From NCBI RefSeq assembly GCF_014982725.1, contig NZ_JADCJZ010000001.1, positions 248,001 through 312,000 of the forward strand: a stretch of 64,000 bases of DNA. The letters are read 5' to 3'. Below the pieces are notes generated by a model that saw only the letters and a program-made list of their open reading frames with translations, was not told the DNA's origin and did no database searches. Positions 32,886 to 43,130 of the stretch are shown piece after piece (within the stretch, counting starts at the first letter, position 1; each line of letters starts with the position of its first letter). A program made the translations under genes and the position numbers. Source of the DNA: Thermophilibacter gallinarum. GTDB taxonomy: Bacteria; Actinomycetota; Coriobacteriia; Coriobacteriales; Atopobiaceae.

Positions 32886-34427
32886 ATGTTCAAGGACAAC
32901 GCCATCTGGATGGGCGTGGGTGCCGAGCCCGACAACAAGCCCGTCAGCCTGCTGCTCGACCAGGCCAACCGTCACGGCCTCATCGCCGGCGCGTCCGGCA
33001 CGGGCAAGACCGTGACGCTCAAGGTCATGGCCGAGGGCTTCTCCAAGGCGGGCGTCCCCGTCTTCATGGCCGACGTCAAGGGCGACATCACCGGCATGTG
33101 CTCCCCCGGCGAAGACACGGAGGACATGCAGAAGCGCATCAAGAAGTTCGGCCTCGAGGGCTTCACCTACGAGGGCTGCCCGTGCCGCTTCTGGGACATG
33201 CTCGGCGGCCAGGGCATCCCGGTGCGCATCACGGTCTCCGACATGGGCCCCACGCTGCTTTCGCGCCTGCTCGAGCTCACCGAGGTCCAGGAGGGCGTGC
33301 TCGACATCGTCTTCCGCATCGCGGACGACAAGAACCTCCTGCTCATTGACCTCAAGGACCTGCGCTCGATGCTCAACTACGTGGCCGAGAACGCCAAGGA
33401 GTACGAGACCACCTACGGCAAGGTCTCCAGCCAGTCCGTGGGCGCGATCCTGCGCCAGCTCATCTCCGTCGAGGACCAGGGCGGCGACGTCTTCTTCGGC
33501 GAGCCGGACCTCGACCTCTCCGAGTGGTTCGCGCGTGACTCCAACGGCCACGGCTACGTGAACGTCCTCAACGCCGCCAAGCTCATCCAGAGCCCGCAGA
33601 TCTACGCGATGTTCCTGCTGTGGATGCTCTCGGAGCTCTTTGACACGCTGCCGGAGGAGGGCGACCTCGAGAAGCCCAAGTTCGTCTTCTTCTTCGACGA
33701 GGCGCACCTGCTCTTCAACGACATGCCGAGCGAGCTCCTGGACAAGATCGTCCAGGTGGTCAAGCTCATCCGCTCCAAGGGCGTGGGCGTCTACTTCATC
33801 ACCCAGAGCCCGAGCGACATCCCCGACGAGGTGCTCGCCCAGCTCTCCAACCGCGTGCAGCACGGCCTGCGCGCCTACACGCCGGCCGAGCAGAAGGCCG
33901 TGCGCGCCGCCGCGCAGTCGTTCCGCGAGAACCCGGCGTTCAAGAGCGAGGACGCGATCCTGGAGCTCGGCACCGGTGAGGCGCTCGTCTCGTTCCTCAA
34001 CGACGACGGCCAGCCCGAGATCGTGGAGCGCGCCAAGATCCTGCCGCCGCAGTGCCTCATGGCCGCGGCGCCCGAGTCCGACCTCAAGGCCGCGCTCGAC
34101 GCCCAGGCCGACCTCATGAAGAAGTACGGCGAGGCCGTGGACCGCGAGAGCGCCTTCGAGCAGCTGGACGAGGTCGCCAAGCAGGACGAGGAGGCCAAGA
34201 AGCTCGAGGAGGAGCGTGCGGAGCTGGAGAAGGAGAAGGCCAAGCTCGAGAAGGAGAAGGCCAAGGCCGAGGCCAGGGCCGAGAAGGCCGCCGAGAAGGC
34301 TCGCCAGAAGCAGCAGGACCAGTTCATCAAGGGCATCGGCAAGGTCGCCGGCACGATCTTCAACACCTTCGGCCGCGAGGCCACGCGTCAGATCACCCGC
34401 AACCTCTTCGGTGGTCGTCGCCGTTAG
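32886..34427 (+). CDS. HerA-like ATPase (DUF853 / YjgR family)
   Basis: A 513-aa FtsK/HerA-clade ATPase. Walker A is IAGASGTGKTVTLK (residues ~33-46), Walker B FVFFFDEAHLLFND (~275), sensor region GVGVYFITQSPSDIPDEVL, and an arginine-finger candidate in LSNRVQHGLRAYTP. A charged Lys/Glu/Ala coiled coil occupies ~420-480, before the basic end NLFGGRRR. E. coli YjgR is the closest named relative; function unknown, probably nucleic-acid or protein translocation. The start follows AAGGGGG. Terminated by a hairpin at 34455. Confidence 0.88.
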   Translation: MFKDNAIWMGVGAEPDNKPVSLLLDQANRHGLIAGASGTGKTVTLKVMAEGFSKAGVPVFMADVKGDITGMCSPGEDTEDMQKRIKKFGLEGFTYEGCPCRFWDMLGGQGIPVRITVSDMGPTLLSRLLELTEVQEGVLDIVFRIADDKNLLLIDLKDLRSMLNYVAENAKEYETTYGKVSSQSVGAILRQLISVEDQGGDVFFGEPDLDLSEWFARDSNGHGYVNVLNAAKLIQSPQIYAMFLLWMLSELFDTLPEEGDLEKPKFVFFFDEAHLLFNDMPSELLDKIVQVVKLIRSKGVGVYFITQSPSDIPDEVLAQLSNRVQHGLRAYTPAEQKAVRAAAQSFRENPAFKSEDAILELGTGEALVSFLNDDGQPEIVERAKILPPQCLMAAAPESDLKAALDAQADLMKKYGEAVDRESAFEQLDEVAKQDEEAKKLEEERAELEKEKAKLEKEKAKAEARAEKAAEKARQKQQDQFIKGIGKVAGTIFNTFGREATRQITRNLFGGRRR

Positions 34428-34454
34428 TCGCGGGCGTGTGCGCCTGCCCGAAAC

Positions 34455-34491
34455 AAGCCCGTCGAGGCCGCTCGGCCCCGGCGGGCTTTTC
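34455..34491 (+). terminator. Terminator after the HerA-like gene
   Basis: Outer stem AGCCCG (34456-34461) with CGGGCT (34482-34487), an interior GC-rich stem-loop, then TTTTCTC. The next gene converges from the right and ends at 34515, so it may serve both strands. Confidence 0.7.
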
Positions 34492-34514
34492 TCGTCATCG
34501 GCGTCTGCGGTGGG

Positions 34515-34985
34515 CTACAGGCTGCGTGCCCAGGCGCGCAGGTCGTCCGCGTCCAAGCGGCCGTTGAGCAGGCGACCCTCCGTGACCGTGGCGCCCGGCG
34601 CAAGCGTGGCCATGCGCTGCGGCGCGCGGCCCAGGCCGGAGCCGCCGCTCGTGGCAAACGGGACGACGGTCTTGCCGGCGAAGTCGTGCGCCTCCAGGAA
34701 GGTGTCGACGATGCGCGGCTCCACGTACCACCAGATCGGGAAGCCGAGAAACACGGTGTCGTAGCGGCTCATGTCGGGCGCGTCTCCCGCGACGGCCGGA
34801 CGGCACGTCTCGTCCGACATCTCACGCGAGCTGCGGCTGTCCTTGTCGTTCCAGTTGAGGTCGGCAGGGGAGTAGGGCTGCTCGGGGGCGATCTCGAAGA
34901 GGTCCGCGCCCACGGCCTCGGCGAGGGCCCTGGCGGCGCGTGCGGTGGTTCCGGTTGCGGAGAAGTAGGCGACGAGCGTGCTCAT
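34515..34985 (-). CDS. Flavodoxin family protein
   Basis: A 156-aa flavodoxin (Flavodoxin_4 type). The FMN phosphate loop is VAYFSATGTTARAARAL at the N-terminus, with FLGFPIWWYVEPRIVDTFLE for the isoalloxazine side and FATSGGSGLGRAPQRM later. No Fe-S motif. Cytoplasmic electron carrier or quinone reductase-like role; partner unknown. AAGGAG precedes the ATG. A perfect 11-bp inverted repeat between the promoter region and the ribosome site (35000-35024) indicates direct repression. Confidence 0.88.
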   Translation of the reverse strand: MSTLVAYFSATGTTARAARALAEAVGADLFEIAPEQPYSPADLNWNDKDSRSSREMSDETCRPAVAGDAPDMSRYDTVFLGFPIWWYVEPRIVDTFLEAHDFAGKTVVPFATSGGSGLGRAPQRMATLAPGATVTEGRLLNGRLDADDLRAWARSL

Positions 34986-34999
34986 GACGGGCTCCTTCC

Positions 35000-35024
35000 A
35001 ATTGGTGACGTAGCGTCACCAATT
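35000..35024. promoter_or_regulatory. Operator for the flavodoxin gene
   Basis: A perfect 11-bp inverted repeat, AATTGGTGACG (35000-35010), spacer TAG, CGTCACCAATT (35014-35024), lying 14 nt upstream of the flavodoxin start on the minus strand, just before AAGGAG. A TATCCT-type -10 is directly upstream of it. The regulator is not in the window. Confidence 0.75.
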
Positions 35025-35042
35025 AGGATACCCAAAAGAGCG

Positions 35043-35300
35043 CTACCGAGTCATGAAGAACAACGCGACGTTGCTGAACAGCGAGAGAACCGGCGCCACG
35101 AAGCACAGGAGCGCTCCCGTGACGGAGCAGAGCATGCCGATCGCGGTGGTGAGGCTCTTGCGGTAGTCCGCCCGCTTCGCGCGGCGCGCCAGCACGATTC
35201 CGGCGATGCCCACGCAGCCCCCGACGACCTGCAGCCAGATGAACGGCGTAAACGCGGTGACGAGGGCAATCACGCCAAGCACGATGGATAGAATATCCAT
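35043..35300 (-). CDS. Small membrane protein, two segments
   Basis: An 85-aa hydrophobic protein starting MDILSIVLGVIALVTAFTPF. Two clear membrane segments (about residues 1-35 and 50-80) are joined by the basic loop LARRAKRADYRKS, which should face the cytoplasm. GGAGG lies 6 nt before ATG 35300; the frame continues 198 nt upstream into the promoter of the EIIA gene without meaning. It resembles DUF4190-like small membrane proteins only in general layout. Function not recognised. Confidence 0.65.
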   Translation of the reverse strand: MDILSIVLGVIALVTAFTPFIWLQVVGGCVGIAGIVLARRAKRADYRKSLTTAIGMLCSVTGALLCFVAPVLSLFSNVALFFMTR

Positions 35301-35415
35301 GGAGAACCTCCGATGGTCGCGTGGCGTCATCCTACCACAACAAGATGAGAACGATTCCAGTATTATACAATCGGCGCGGACAAAGATCGGAACGGAACGA
35401 GAGGAGCCACGCGCA

Positions 35416-35943
35416 ATGGCAATCTTTGACAAGTTCACCAAGAAGGACGCCCCGGTCGAGGCCCCCGAGAGCCTCCAGATCGATGCCCAGCCGGGCATCG
35501 GCTACGCCCCGGTCTCCGGTCGCGTCATCCGCATGACCGACGTCCCCGACAAGGTCTTCAGCACCGAGGTCCTGGGCAAGGGCTGCGCGCTCTGGCCGGA
35601 CGGCGACGTCGTGTACGCGCCGGCGAGCGGCTGGGTCGCCAGCGCGATGAGCCACGCCGTGAGCATCAAGTCCGACGGCGGCGCCGAGGTGCTCGTCCAC
35701 GTGGGCGTGAACACCGTCAACCTCAAGGGCAAGGGCTTCACCACCTTCGTGTCCGAGGGCGACCGCGTGGTGGCGGGCCAGCCGCTCATCAAGATGGACC
35801 GCAAGGTCATCTCCGAGGCAGGCTACCAGGACTGCGTGGTTCTCGCCATCTCCAACTCCGACGAGCTGGCGGATGTCGAGCTCACGGCTGGTTACAGCGA
35901 GAAGGTCGAGGCCGGCGCGCCCGTCCTCAAGGTGACGTTCTAG
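35416..35943 (+). CDS. crr: PTS glucose-type EIIA protein
   Basis: A 175-aa soluble EIIA of the glucose superfamily (Crr-like). The phosphorylated His is His95 in VLVHVGVNTV, with the partner His80 in MSHAVSIKS. Other blocks are APVSGRVIRMTDVPD and FSTEVLGKGCALWP. It would pass phosphate from HPr to an EIIB of a sugar permease and may regulate carbon use. No EIIBC gene lies nearby, so it may serve several permeases. A TATTAT/TATACAAT -10 candidate lies at 35361-35372. A strong hairpin terminator follows. Confidence 0.9.
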   Translation: MAIFDKFTKKDAPVEAPESLQIDAQPGIGYAPVSGRVIRMTDVPDKVFSTEVLGKGCALWPDGDVVYAPASGWVASAMSHAVSIKSDGGAEVLVHVGVNTVNLKGKGFTTFVSEGDRVVAGQPLIKMDRKVISEAGYQDCVVLAISNSDELADVELTAGYSEKVEAGAPVLKVTF

Positions 35944-35967
35944 TTCTTCTCGCGCATCGCTCTGAGC

Positions 35968-36000
35968 GGGGCGGCGGCCGTCTGGTCGCCGCCCCTTTCT
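35968..36000 (+). terminator. Terminator after the EIIA gene
   Basis: A 9-bp stem GGGGCGGCG (35968-35976) with CGCCGCCCC (35987-35995), followed by TTTCTT, 25 nt after the stop. Confidence 0.85.
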
Positions 36001-36005
36001 TGTGC

Positions 36006-36239
36006 CTACCCCTCGTAGCCGTGGAGCACGGCCTCGATGTTGTTGCCCTCGGGGTCCAGCACGAAGCAGGCGTAGTAGCCGGGCTCGTAGTCGCGCGGGC
36101 CGGGCGCGCCGTTGTCCGTGCCGCCCTGGAGCGCGGCGTCGTAGAAGGCCTTCACGTCGTCCGTGGTCTTGGCGAGCCAGGCATAGTGGCTCGGCGCGGG
36201 CGTCACGCCCTCCTTGTGCGAAGGCGCCCGCCGGTTCAT
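36006..36239 (-). pseudogene. C-terminal fragment of a VOC/glyoxalase-fold protein
   Basis: A 77-codon minus-strand fragment with HYAWLAKTTDDVKAFYDAAL, GGTDNGAPGPRDYEPGYYA and CFVLDPEGNNIEAVLHG, which is the second half of a vicinal-oxygen-chelate protein (normally ~125 aa); Glu of NNIEAV would be a metal ligand. The first beta-alpha module and start are missing: upstream the frame runs antisense through the hydrolase gene with no family sequence. Probably truncated when the hydrolase gene came to lie next to it. Confidence 0.65.
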
Positions 36240-36308
36240 TTCCGGACCTCGGCGGACGGTCCGGGTCGCTTCGCGTGCGTTCGTGCGAGAATCTACGAGG
36301 GAGGTCAC

Positions 36309-36887
36309 ATGATCTACGTCATTGATTCGCCGGAGCACCCCCTCGACGTGGCGGCAGCTGCGGAGGGGCTTCGCTCGCGCGTGGTGAGCGTACCGGTCGC
36401 TGAGTGGGGCGATGCGCTCACGCCGTGGCCCGCCCCCGCGCTTCGCCCGGGCGAGAAGGACTTCGGCGGGCGCGCGGACGGAACGCTCGCCTTGCTCGCC
36501 GATGCGCTCGACCAGGCGCCCGGGCCCCATGCCGTCTGTGGCTACTCGCTCGGCGGGCTCTTCGCGCTCTACGCGTTCGTGCGGGAGCCGCGCCTTGCGG
36601 CCTGCGCGTGCCTCTCGGGGTCGGTCTGGTACGAAGGCTGGGTCGACTGGCTCCGCGAAAACGCGCCGGACTGCGCCGGGCGCTACGCGTACTTCTCGGT
36701 GGGGAAGAAGGAGAAGCGCGCCGGCCTGCCGTTTCGCCATGTGGAGGAGGACCTCGCTGCCTGCGCGGACATCTTGCGCGGCCGCGGCTGCACGGTGGAC
36801 GTGACGCTTGGTCCCGGTAATCACATGCAGCACGTGACCGAGCGCCTTGCCGCAGGGCTTGCCGCCCTCGACGACGCCGTTCTGTAG
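36309..36887 (+). CDS. Alpha/beta-hydrolase, putative esterase
   Basis: A 192-aa alpha/beta-hydrolase-fold protein with the nucleophile elbow VCGYSLGGLFALYAF (Ser80) and a C-terminal His in GPGNHMQHV. The Asp of the triad is probably in the region around GKKEKRAGLPF to TVDV. Similar to the Fes/IroE-like putative esterases (PF00756). No signal peptide. GGGAGG is a few bases before ATG 36309. Its stop codon lies inside a GGGAC-core hairpin at 36883-36911. Confidence 0.75.
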   Translation: MIYVIDSPEHPLDVAAAAEGLRSRVVSVPVAEWGDALTPWPAPALRPGEKDFGGRADGTLALLADALDQAPGPHAVCGYSLGGLFALYAFVREPRLAACACLSGSVWYEGWVDWLRENAPDCAGRYAYFSVGKKEKRAGLPFRHVEEDLAACADILRGRGCTVDVTLGPGNHMQHVTERLAAGLAALDDAVL

Positions 36888-36911
36888 ATTGGGGACTGTC
36901 CCCGATTTACA
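36883..36911. repeat. GGGAC-core hairpin between convergent genes
   Basis: A 29-nt near-perfect palindrome TGTAGATTGGGGAC then GTCCCCGATTTACA (two G.T pairs, 14 pairs in all around a single T). It covers the stop codons of both convergent genes (hydrolase 36885-36887; GNAT gene from 36907). The core GGGGACTGTCCCC links it to the hairpins at 41174, 47201 and 61587. Confidence 0.8.
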
Positions 36912-37347
36912 GACGCATGTAGAGCAGCGGGTAGGGGCGGCCCTCCTCGTCGAGCTCGGTGCGACGGTACGTCTTGAAGCCCAGGTGCTCGTAGAAGCCC
37001 ACGGCCTGCGGGTTCTGCTCGTTGACGGTGAGCTCTCTCACGTCGAGCCGCTCGATGCCGCGCTCGAGGAGCCGGCGACCGAGGCCCTGCCCGCGGGCAT
37101 CCGGGTCGAGGAAGAGCATCTCGAGCCGACCGTCCTGCACGCCCATGAAGCCCAGGGGCTCGTCGTCCTTCTCGGCCACGACGAGCGTCTCCACACCCGC
37201 GATCGCCTGCGGGACGAAGGGCTTGATCTTGGCGATCTCCGCCTCGGACAGGAAGGTGTGGGTGGCGCGCACGGAGCGCTCCCATACGCCCACGAGTCGC
37301 TCGACGAGCTCCGGGGTGCGGTCGGAAACAACGGTCAGGTCTGTCAT
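36907..37347 (-). CDS. GNAT family N-acetyltransferase
   Basis: A 146-aa GNAT acetyltransferase of the YjaB type. Acetyl-CoA-binding motif A is LDPDARGQGLGRRLLERGI (about residues 80-98), with EMLFLDP before it and NEQNPQAVGFYEHLGFKTYRR for motif B. It transfers acetyl from acetyl-CoA to an unknown amine. Followed on the same strand, upstream, by trmL with a 6-nt gap, so it is probably the second gene of a trmL operon. Confidence 0.88.
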   Translation of the reverse strand: MTDLTVVSDRTPELVERLVGVWERSVRATHTFLSEAEIAKIKPFVPQAIAGVETLVVAEKDDEPLGFMGVQDGRLEMLFLDPDARGQGLGRRLLERGIERLDVRELTVNEQNPQAVGFYEHLGFKTYRRTELDEEGRPYPLLYMRL

Positions 37348-37353
37348 GAGATC

Positions 37354-37920
37354 TCACATTCCCTTGAAGCCGGTCTGGCGAAGCGCCTCGTAGAGCACGA
37401 TGGCCGCGGCGTTGGAGAGGTTGAGCGCGCTGATGCGGTAGTCCTCCGGGTTCACGAAGTTGCCGCAGACGTCCTGGGCCAGGAGGGCGTCATGGCTGCT
37501 TGACGAGCCCCAGGTCGAGGCGTTTTCGAGCGAGGCGGCATCCGGCAGCATGGGGATGCGCTCGCAGAGGTCGGCGCGCGCGGCGAGCAGCTCCTCCGGA
37601 AGCCCCGCGCTCTCGCAGCCAAAGACGAGGTAGTCGCCGTCGACGTAGCGCGCCTCGGCATAGGTGCGCCGCGCCTTCTTGGTGAGGAGGTGCAGGCGGG
37701 TCTCGGGGCCTGCCGCCTCGAGGAACGCGCCCCAGCTCTCGTGGACCGTGACGTCTAGGCTCTCCCAGTAGCCGAGCCCCGCGCGATGCAGGCTCTTCTC
37801 GTCCAGCGAGAAGCCGAGCGGCCCCACGAGGTGCAGGCGCGAGCCCGTGACCACGCAGGTGCGCCCTATGTTCCCGGTGTTGGCCGGAATCTCCGGCGCC
37901 ACCAGCACGACGTTGAACAC
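37354..37920 (-). CDS. trmL: tRNA (cytidine(34)-2'-O)-methyltransferase
   Basis: A 188-aa SPOUT methyltransferase. NVVLVAPEIPANTGNIGRTC is the TrmL N-terminus, followed by LHLVGPLGFSLDEKSLHRAG, and the knot region is VFGCESAGLPEELL and ISALNLSNAAAIVLYEALRQ. It methylates the 2'-OH of C34/U34 in leucine tRNAs in known members. Compared with ~155-aa family members there is a ~30-residue insertion (PDAASLENASTWGSSSSHDA and onward) before the LNLSN knot strand. Confidence 0.9.
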   Translation of the reverse strand: MFNVVLVAPEIPANTGNIGRTCVVTGSRLHLVGPLGFSLDEKSLHRAGLGYWESLDVTVHESWGAFLEAAGPETRLHLLTKKARRTYAEARYVDGDYLVFGCESAGLPEELLAARADLCERIPMLPDAASLENASTWGSSSSHDALLAQDVCGNFVNPEDYRISALNLSNAAAIVLYEALRQTGFKGM

Positions 37921-37958
37921 GCAGCCCCCCTTGCCGACGATGATCGCGCCTCATATTG

Positions 37959-38187
37959 TGCAGAAGTGTCGCTCGTGATGAAAGCGGGGCGTCTGGTCTG
38001 CAAAACGGGCGCTCGTGATGAAGGATTGCGAGCATCTTTCGGCACGAGGCCACCCTGTGGGCCTGAGCCAACAGGGAAAACGTCGCGCGCGTCTTGTCAG
38101 ACGTTCAAACGGGCCCCAATTCCTTCATCACGAGCGCCCGTTTTGCACGGGAAAGCGACGCCATTCATCACGAGCGCCTGTTTTGCA
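37959..38187. repeat. Inverted-repeat island 3, two direct plus two inverted 24-nt units
   Basis: The 324-nt gap between trmL and the deformylase-like gene. Direct units at 37959-37982 and 37999-38022, inverted units at 38124-38147 and 38164-38187. The unit reads TGCAAAACGGGCGCTCGTG then ATGAA, with three changes in the first copy. About 101 nt separates the halves. The architecture and size equal island 2 and the core is the same, but unit ends are private to this locus. Confidence 0.87.
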
Positions 38188-38244
38188 GTCGTTGGGGGCG
38201 GTTATACTGGTCGGGTACCGCATGTTCGACCCGAAGGGAACCCC

Positions 38245-38664
38245 ATGATCAAGGAACTGGTCCACGACGAGGCCGTCCTCTCCACCCCCTGCGAGCCCGC
38301 CACCGCCGAGGATGCCGGCCTGGCGCAGGACCTCGTCGACACCCTCGCTTCCATCGACGACGCCGTGTGCCTCGCCGCCAACCAGATCGGCGTGACCAAG
38401 GCCGTCATCGCCTACCAGGACGACAAGGGCGGCGTCCACGTCATGTACAACCCCAAGATCCTCATGGCCCTCGGTGGCGCCAAGGTCGAGGAGAGCTGCC
38501 TCACCCACGAGGAGCCGGTGCGCGTGACGCGCTTCGCCAAGATCAAGGTCTCCTTCGACGAGCTCGTCGACGGTGAGCTCAAGGCCCGTCGCCGCGACTA
38601 CATGGGCTGGACGGCGCAGATGATCCAGCACATGGTCGACCACTGCAAGGGCAAGCTGGTCTAG
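38245..38664 (+). CDS. Peptide deformylase-like protein, catalytic Glu replaced
   Basis: A 139-aa protein with the peptide deformylase fold. Motif 1 is VCLAANQIG (residues 41-49), motif 2 ESCLTHEEPVRV with the metal-ligand Cys85, motif 3 QHMVDHCKG at 128-136, with ligands His129 and His133. The active enzymes have QHExDH: the Glu that acts as general acid/base is Met130 here. Motif 1 also has Cys instead of the usual Gly before LAA. So metal binding may remain but deformylation is doubtful. The gene is 1 nt upstream of the UvrA2-type gene. A true def may lie elsewhere. Confidence 0.82.
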   Translation: MIKELVHDEAVLSTPCEPATAEDAGLAQDLVDTLASIDDAVCLAANQIGVTKAVIAYQDDKGGVHVMYNPKILMALGGAKVEESCLTHEEPVRVTRFAKIKVSFDELVDGELKARRRDYMGWTAQMIQHMVDHCKGKLV

Positions 38665-38665
38665 C

Positions 38666-41173
<2,508 letters not shown>

Positions 41174-41179
<6 letters not shown>

Positions 41180-41207
41180 GACAAATGAACCTGTCCCCTT
41201 TGTCTCA
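41174..41207. repeat. GTCCCC-loop hairpin, copy A
   Basis: Stem TGAGACAAA (41177-41185), loop TGAACCTGTCCCC, TTTGTCTCA (41199-41207). It contains the stop codons of both convergent genes. The 34 nt 41174-41207 are identical to 47201-47234. Confidence 0.85.
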
Positions 41208-41867
41208 GCAGCGGTGGGCGCTGGGGCAGATGTCCTCGAGGACGCAGCCGTCGCACTTGGGGCCGCGCGCCACGCACGTGTCGCGACCGTGCTTGATCCA
41301 CTGGTGGTTCACCGGACCCCAGAGCTCGCGCGGCAAAAGGCGTAGCAGGTCCTGCTCGGTCTTGAGCGGCTCCTTCTCGTGCTTCTTGGGCGAGAGCGCG
41401 AGCCGGTGCGCGATGCGGTTGACGTGCGTGTCCACCGCGATGCCCTCCACGATGCCAAAGCCCACGTTCATCACGATGTTGGCCGTCTTGCGCCCCACGC
41501 CGGGCAGGCGTGTGAGCTCCTCCATCGTGTGCGGCACCTCGCCGCCGAACTCCGAGACGATCATCTGCGCGCACTCGACGCAGTGCCTGGCCTTGGACTT
41601 GTAGAACCCCAGGCTGTGGATGTGCTCGGCGACCTCCTCGGGCGAGGCGGCGGCCATGGCCTCCGGCGTGGGGAAGCGCTCGAAGAGCGCGGGCGTCACC
41701 TTGTTGACCTGCGCGTCCGTGGTCTGTGCCGAGAGCAGGACCGCGATCGTCAGGCGAAACGGGTTCGCGTGGTCGAGGAAGCACTCGACCGGGCCGTACT
41801 TCTCGTCAAGGCGTCGGCACACCTCGACGGCGCGGTCGATCTTGGCCTGCTTGGTCTCTCTTGGCAT
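41205..41867 (-). CDS. nth: Endonuclease III
   Basis: A 220-aa bifunctional DNA glycosylase/AP lyase that removes oxidised pyrimidines. The helix-hairpin-helix LPGVGRKTANIV carries the catalytic Lys127, and VDTHVNR the Asp146. The 4Fe-4S loop CVARGPKCDGCVLEDIC (C-x6-C-x2-C-x5-C) is complete near the C-terminus. SAQTTDAQVNKVTP is the other family block. The start at 41867 has GAGGGGGG upstream; the frame is open 315 nt more, antisense to the promoter of the zinc-ribbon gene, without family sequence. Confidence 0.94.
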   Translation of the reverse strand: MPRETKQAKIDRAVEVCRRLDEKYGPVECFLDHANPFRLTIAVLLSAQTTDAQVNKVTPALFERFPTPEAMAAASPEEVAEHIHSLGFYKSKARHCVECAQMIVSEFGGEVPHTMEELTRLPGVGRKTANIVMNVGFGIVEGIAVDTHVNRIAHRLALSPKKHEKEPLKTEQDLLRLLPRELWGPVNHQWIKHGRDTCVARGPKCDGCVLEDICPSAHRC

Positions 41868-42022
41868 GCTTGCCCCCTCGGCTCGGTGTCCCCTGACGAT
41901 GATAGGGCGACCGGTCGGGGGAGAAAAGGCCGCATCGAGCAGCGGCGACGCGAGGCGTGTGGTAGCGTCAGGAGCTGAGCCGGCGCACGCTCCGGCGAGA
42001 AGGGCGACCGAGGGGAGCTGCC

Positions 42023-43078
42023 ATGTTCTGTCCCGAGTGCGGCACGAGAAACGCGGACGGCGCCAAGTTCTGCACTGAGTGCGGGACGCGTCTGGTGACG
42101 GACCAACCGAACGAGCCGCGGCCGAGTGCGTCGCCCGAGCCGCAGCCGAGCGCGGCGCCCGAGAAGGTCGGGCCCCCGGCACCCGGGATGCCTCCCCAGG
42201 AGTGGCCCGACGGCTCGGGGCAGGGCCCCGTCCAGGACGGCGGCAAGGGCTCCAAGGGGCTTGGCACGGGCGCGGTGGTCGGCATCGTCATCGGGGTCGT
42301 CGCGCTCGTGGCCGTCGCGGCGGCGGCCTTCCTGTTCCTGGGCGGGTCGCCCTCTTCCGGCGAGAAGCTCTCGGTCGGGCTGGCCGGTCCGGTGCAGGGC
42401 GACGTCGCGCAGGACGTCCCTGACGATTCCGCTCCCGGCGCCGAGTCCGACGCAGAGCCCGCCGGAAGCGTCGTCGGCACCGTCTTCGACGAGGGGCTCT
42501 ACGGCCAGGACCTCGCGAGCGTCGAGGCCTCCCTCAAGGAGCACGGCCTCTCGATCGACGGGTCGACCGCCTTCTCCTACGGGGGCACCTCAGACTCACT
42601 CTACCTGAGCCTCTCCGGCGAGGTGGACAAGGCGTTCCCCGTCGCGGGGTCGGACGACGAGGTCATGCTCACGCTCTACCTCGAATCCGACGACTTCGCC
42701 TTCGACTGGGACGAGGACGGCTACGCGGCCGACTGCGTCAACTCCCTCGCAGACCTTCCGGAGGACACCGAGCTCGTCTCGGCGGCGTTTGTCTTCGAGA
42801 CGGACGCCGAGGTCGAGGACTTCCCCGCCGTCCTTGCGGAGATGGCCGAGGCGCTCTCGTCGACCGGCGACGTCGACTCCGTCACCGGCACGTCCTCCGA
42901 GCTCGTGGACGAGTTCTGCGCCCTGCAGGGCGTCTCCGAGGACGAGTGCCGCACGAGCGTCTACGCGGACGCGACGTACGACTCCCTGTACGTCTACTAT
43001 GACGGCGGTGCCCATCTCGACCTCACCCGGTACAGCTCGGGCGACACCGAGGTCAGCATCAGCCTCTACTTCGAGTGA
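42023..43078 (+). CDS. Zinc-ribbon membrane protein with extracellular domain
   Basis: A 351-aa protein. The N-terminus MFCPECGTRNADGAKFCTEC is a double-CxxC zinc ribbon, followed by a Pro/Ser-rich linker (~30-80) and one membrane segment (GAVVGIVIGVVALVAVAAAA, ~83-105). An acidic extracellular part (~110-351) has two ~100-residue halves containing SLYLSLSGEV and SLYVYYDGGA. Such anchored zinc-ribbon proteins are common and uncharacterised in Gram-positive gut bacteria. Divergent from nth; GGGGAG precedes the ATG. The next gene is 146 nt downstream. Confidence 0.7.
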   Translation: MFCPECGTRNADGAKFCTECGTRLVTDQPNEPRPSASPEPQPSAAPEKVGPPAPGMPPQEWPDGSGQGPVQDGGKGSKGLGTGAVVGIVIGVVALVAVAAAAFLFLGGSPSSGEKLSVGLAGPVQGDVAQDVPDDSAPGAESDAEPAGSVVGTVFDEGLYGQDLASVEASLKEHGLSIDGSTAFSYGGTSDSLYLSLSGEVDKAFPVAGSDDEVMLTLYLESDDFAFDWDEDGYAADCVNSLADLPEDTELVSAAFVFETDAEVEDFPAVLAEMAEALSSTGDVDSVTGTSSELVDEFCALQGVSEDECRTSVYADATYDSLYVYYDGGAHLDLTRYSSGDTEVSISLYFE

Positions 43079-43130
43079 CGTCTCACGCTCGCGGGCGCGA
43101 GAAGGATGAGCCGGTCGCGTGCTCTGCCTA

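Noticed and set aside
36000-36308. Long N-terminal extension of the alpha/beta-hydrolase frame
   Set aside because: The frame is open from 36000, but GGGAGG lies just before ATG 36309, the family fold starts there, and the extension is antisense to the VOC fragment.
28208-38187. CRISPR-like reading of the 24-nt repeats in the islands
   Set aside because: Units are few, in opposite orientations and not evenly spaced by unique spacers; no cas gene is in the window.
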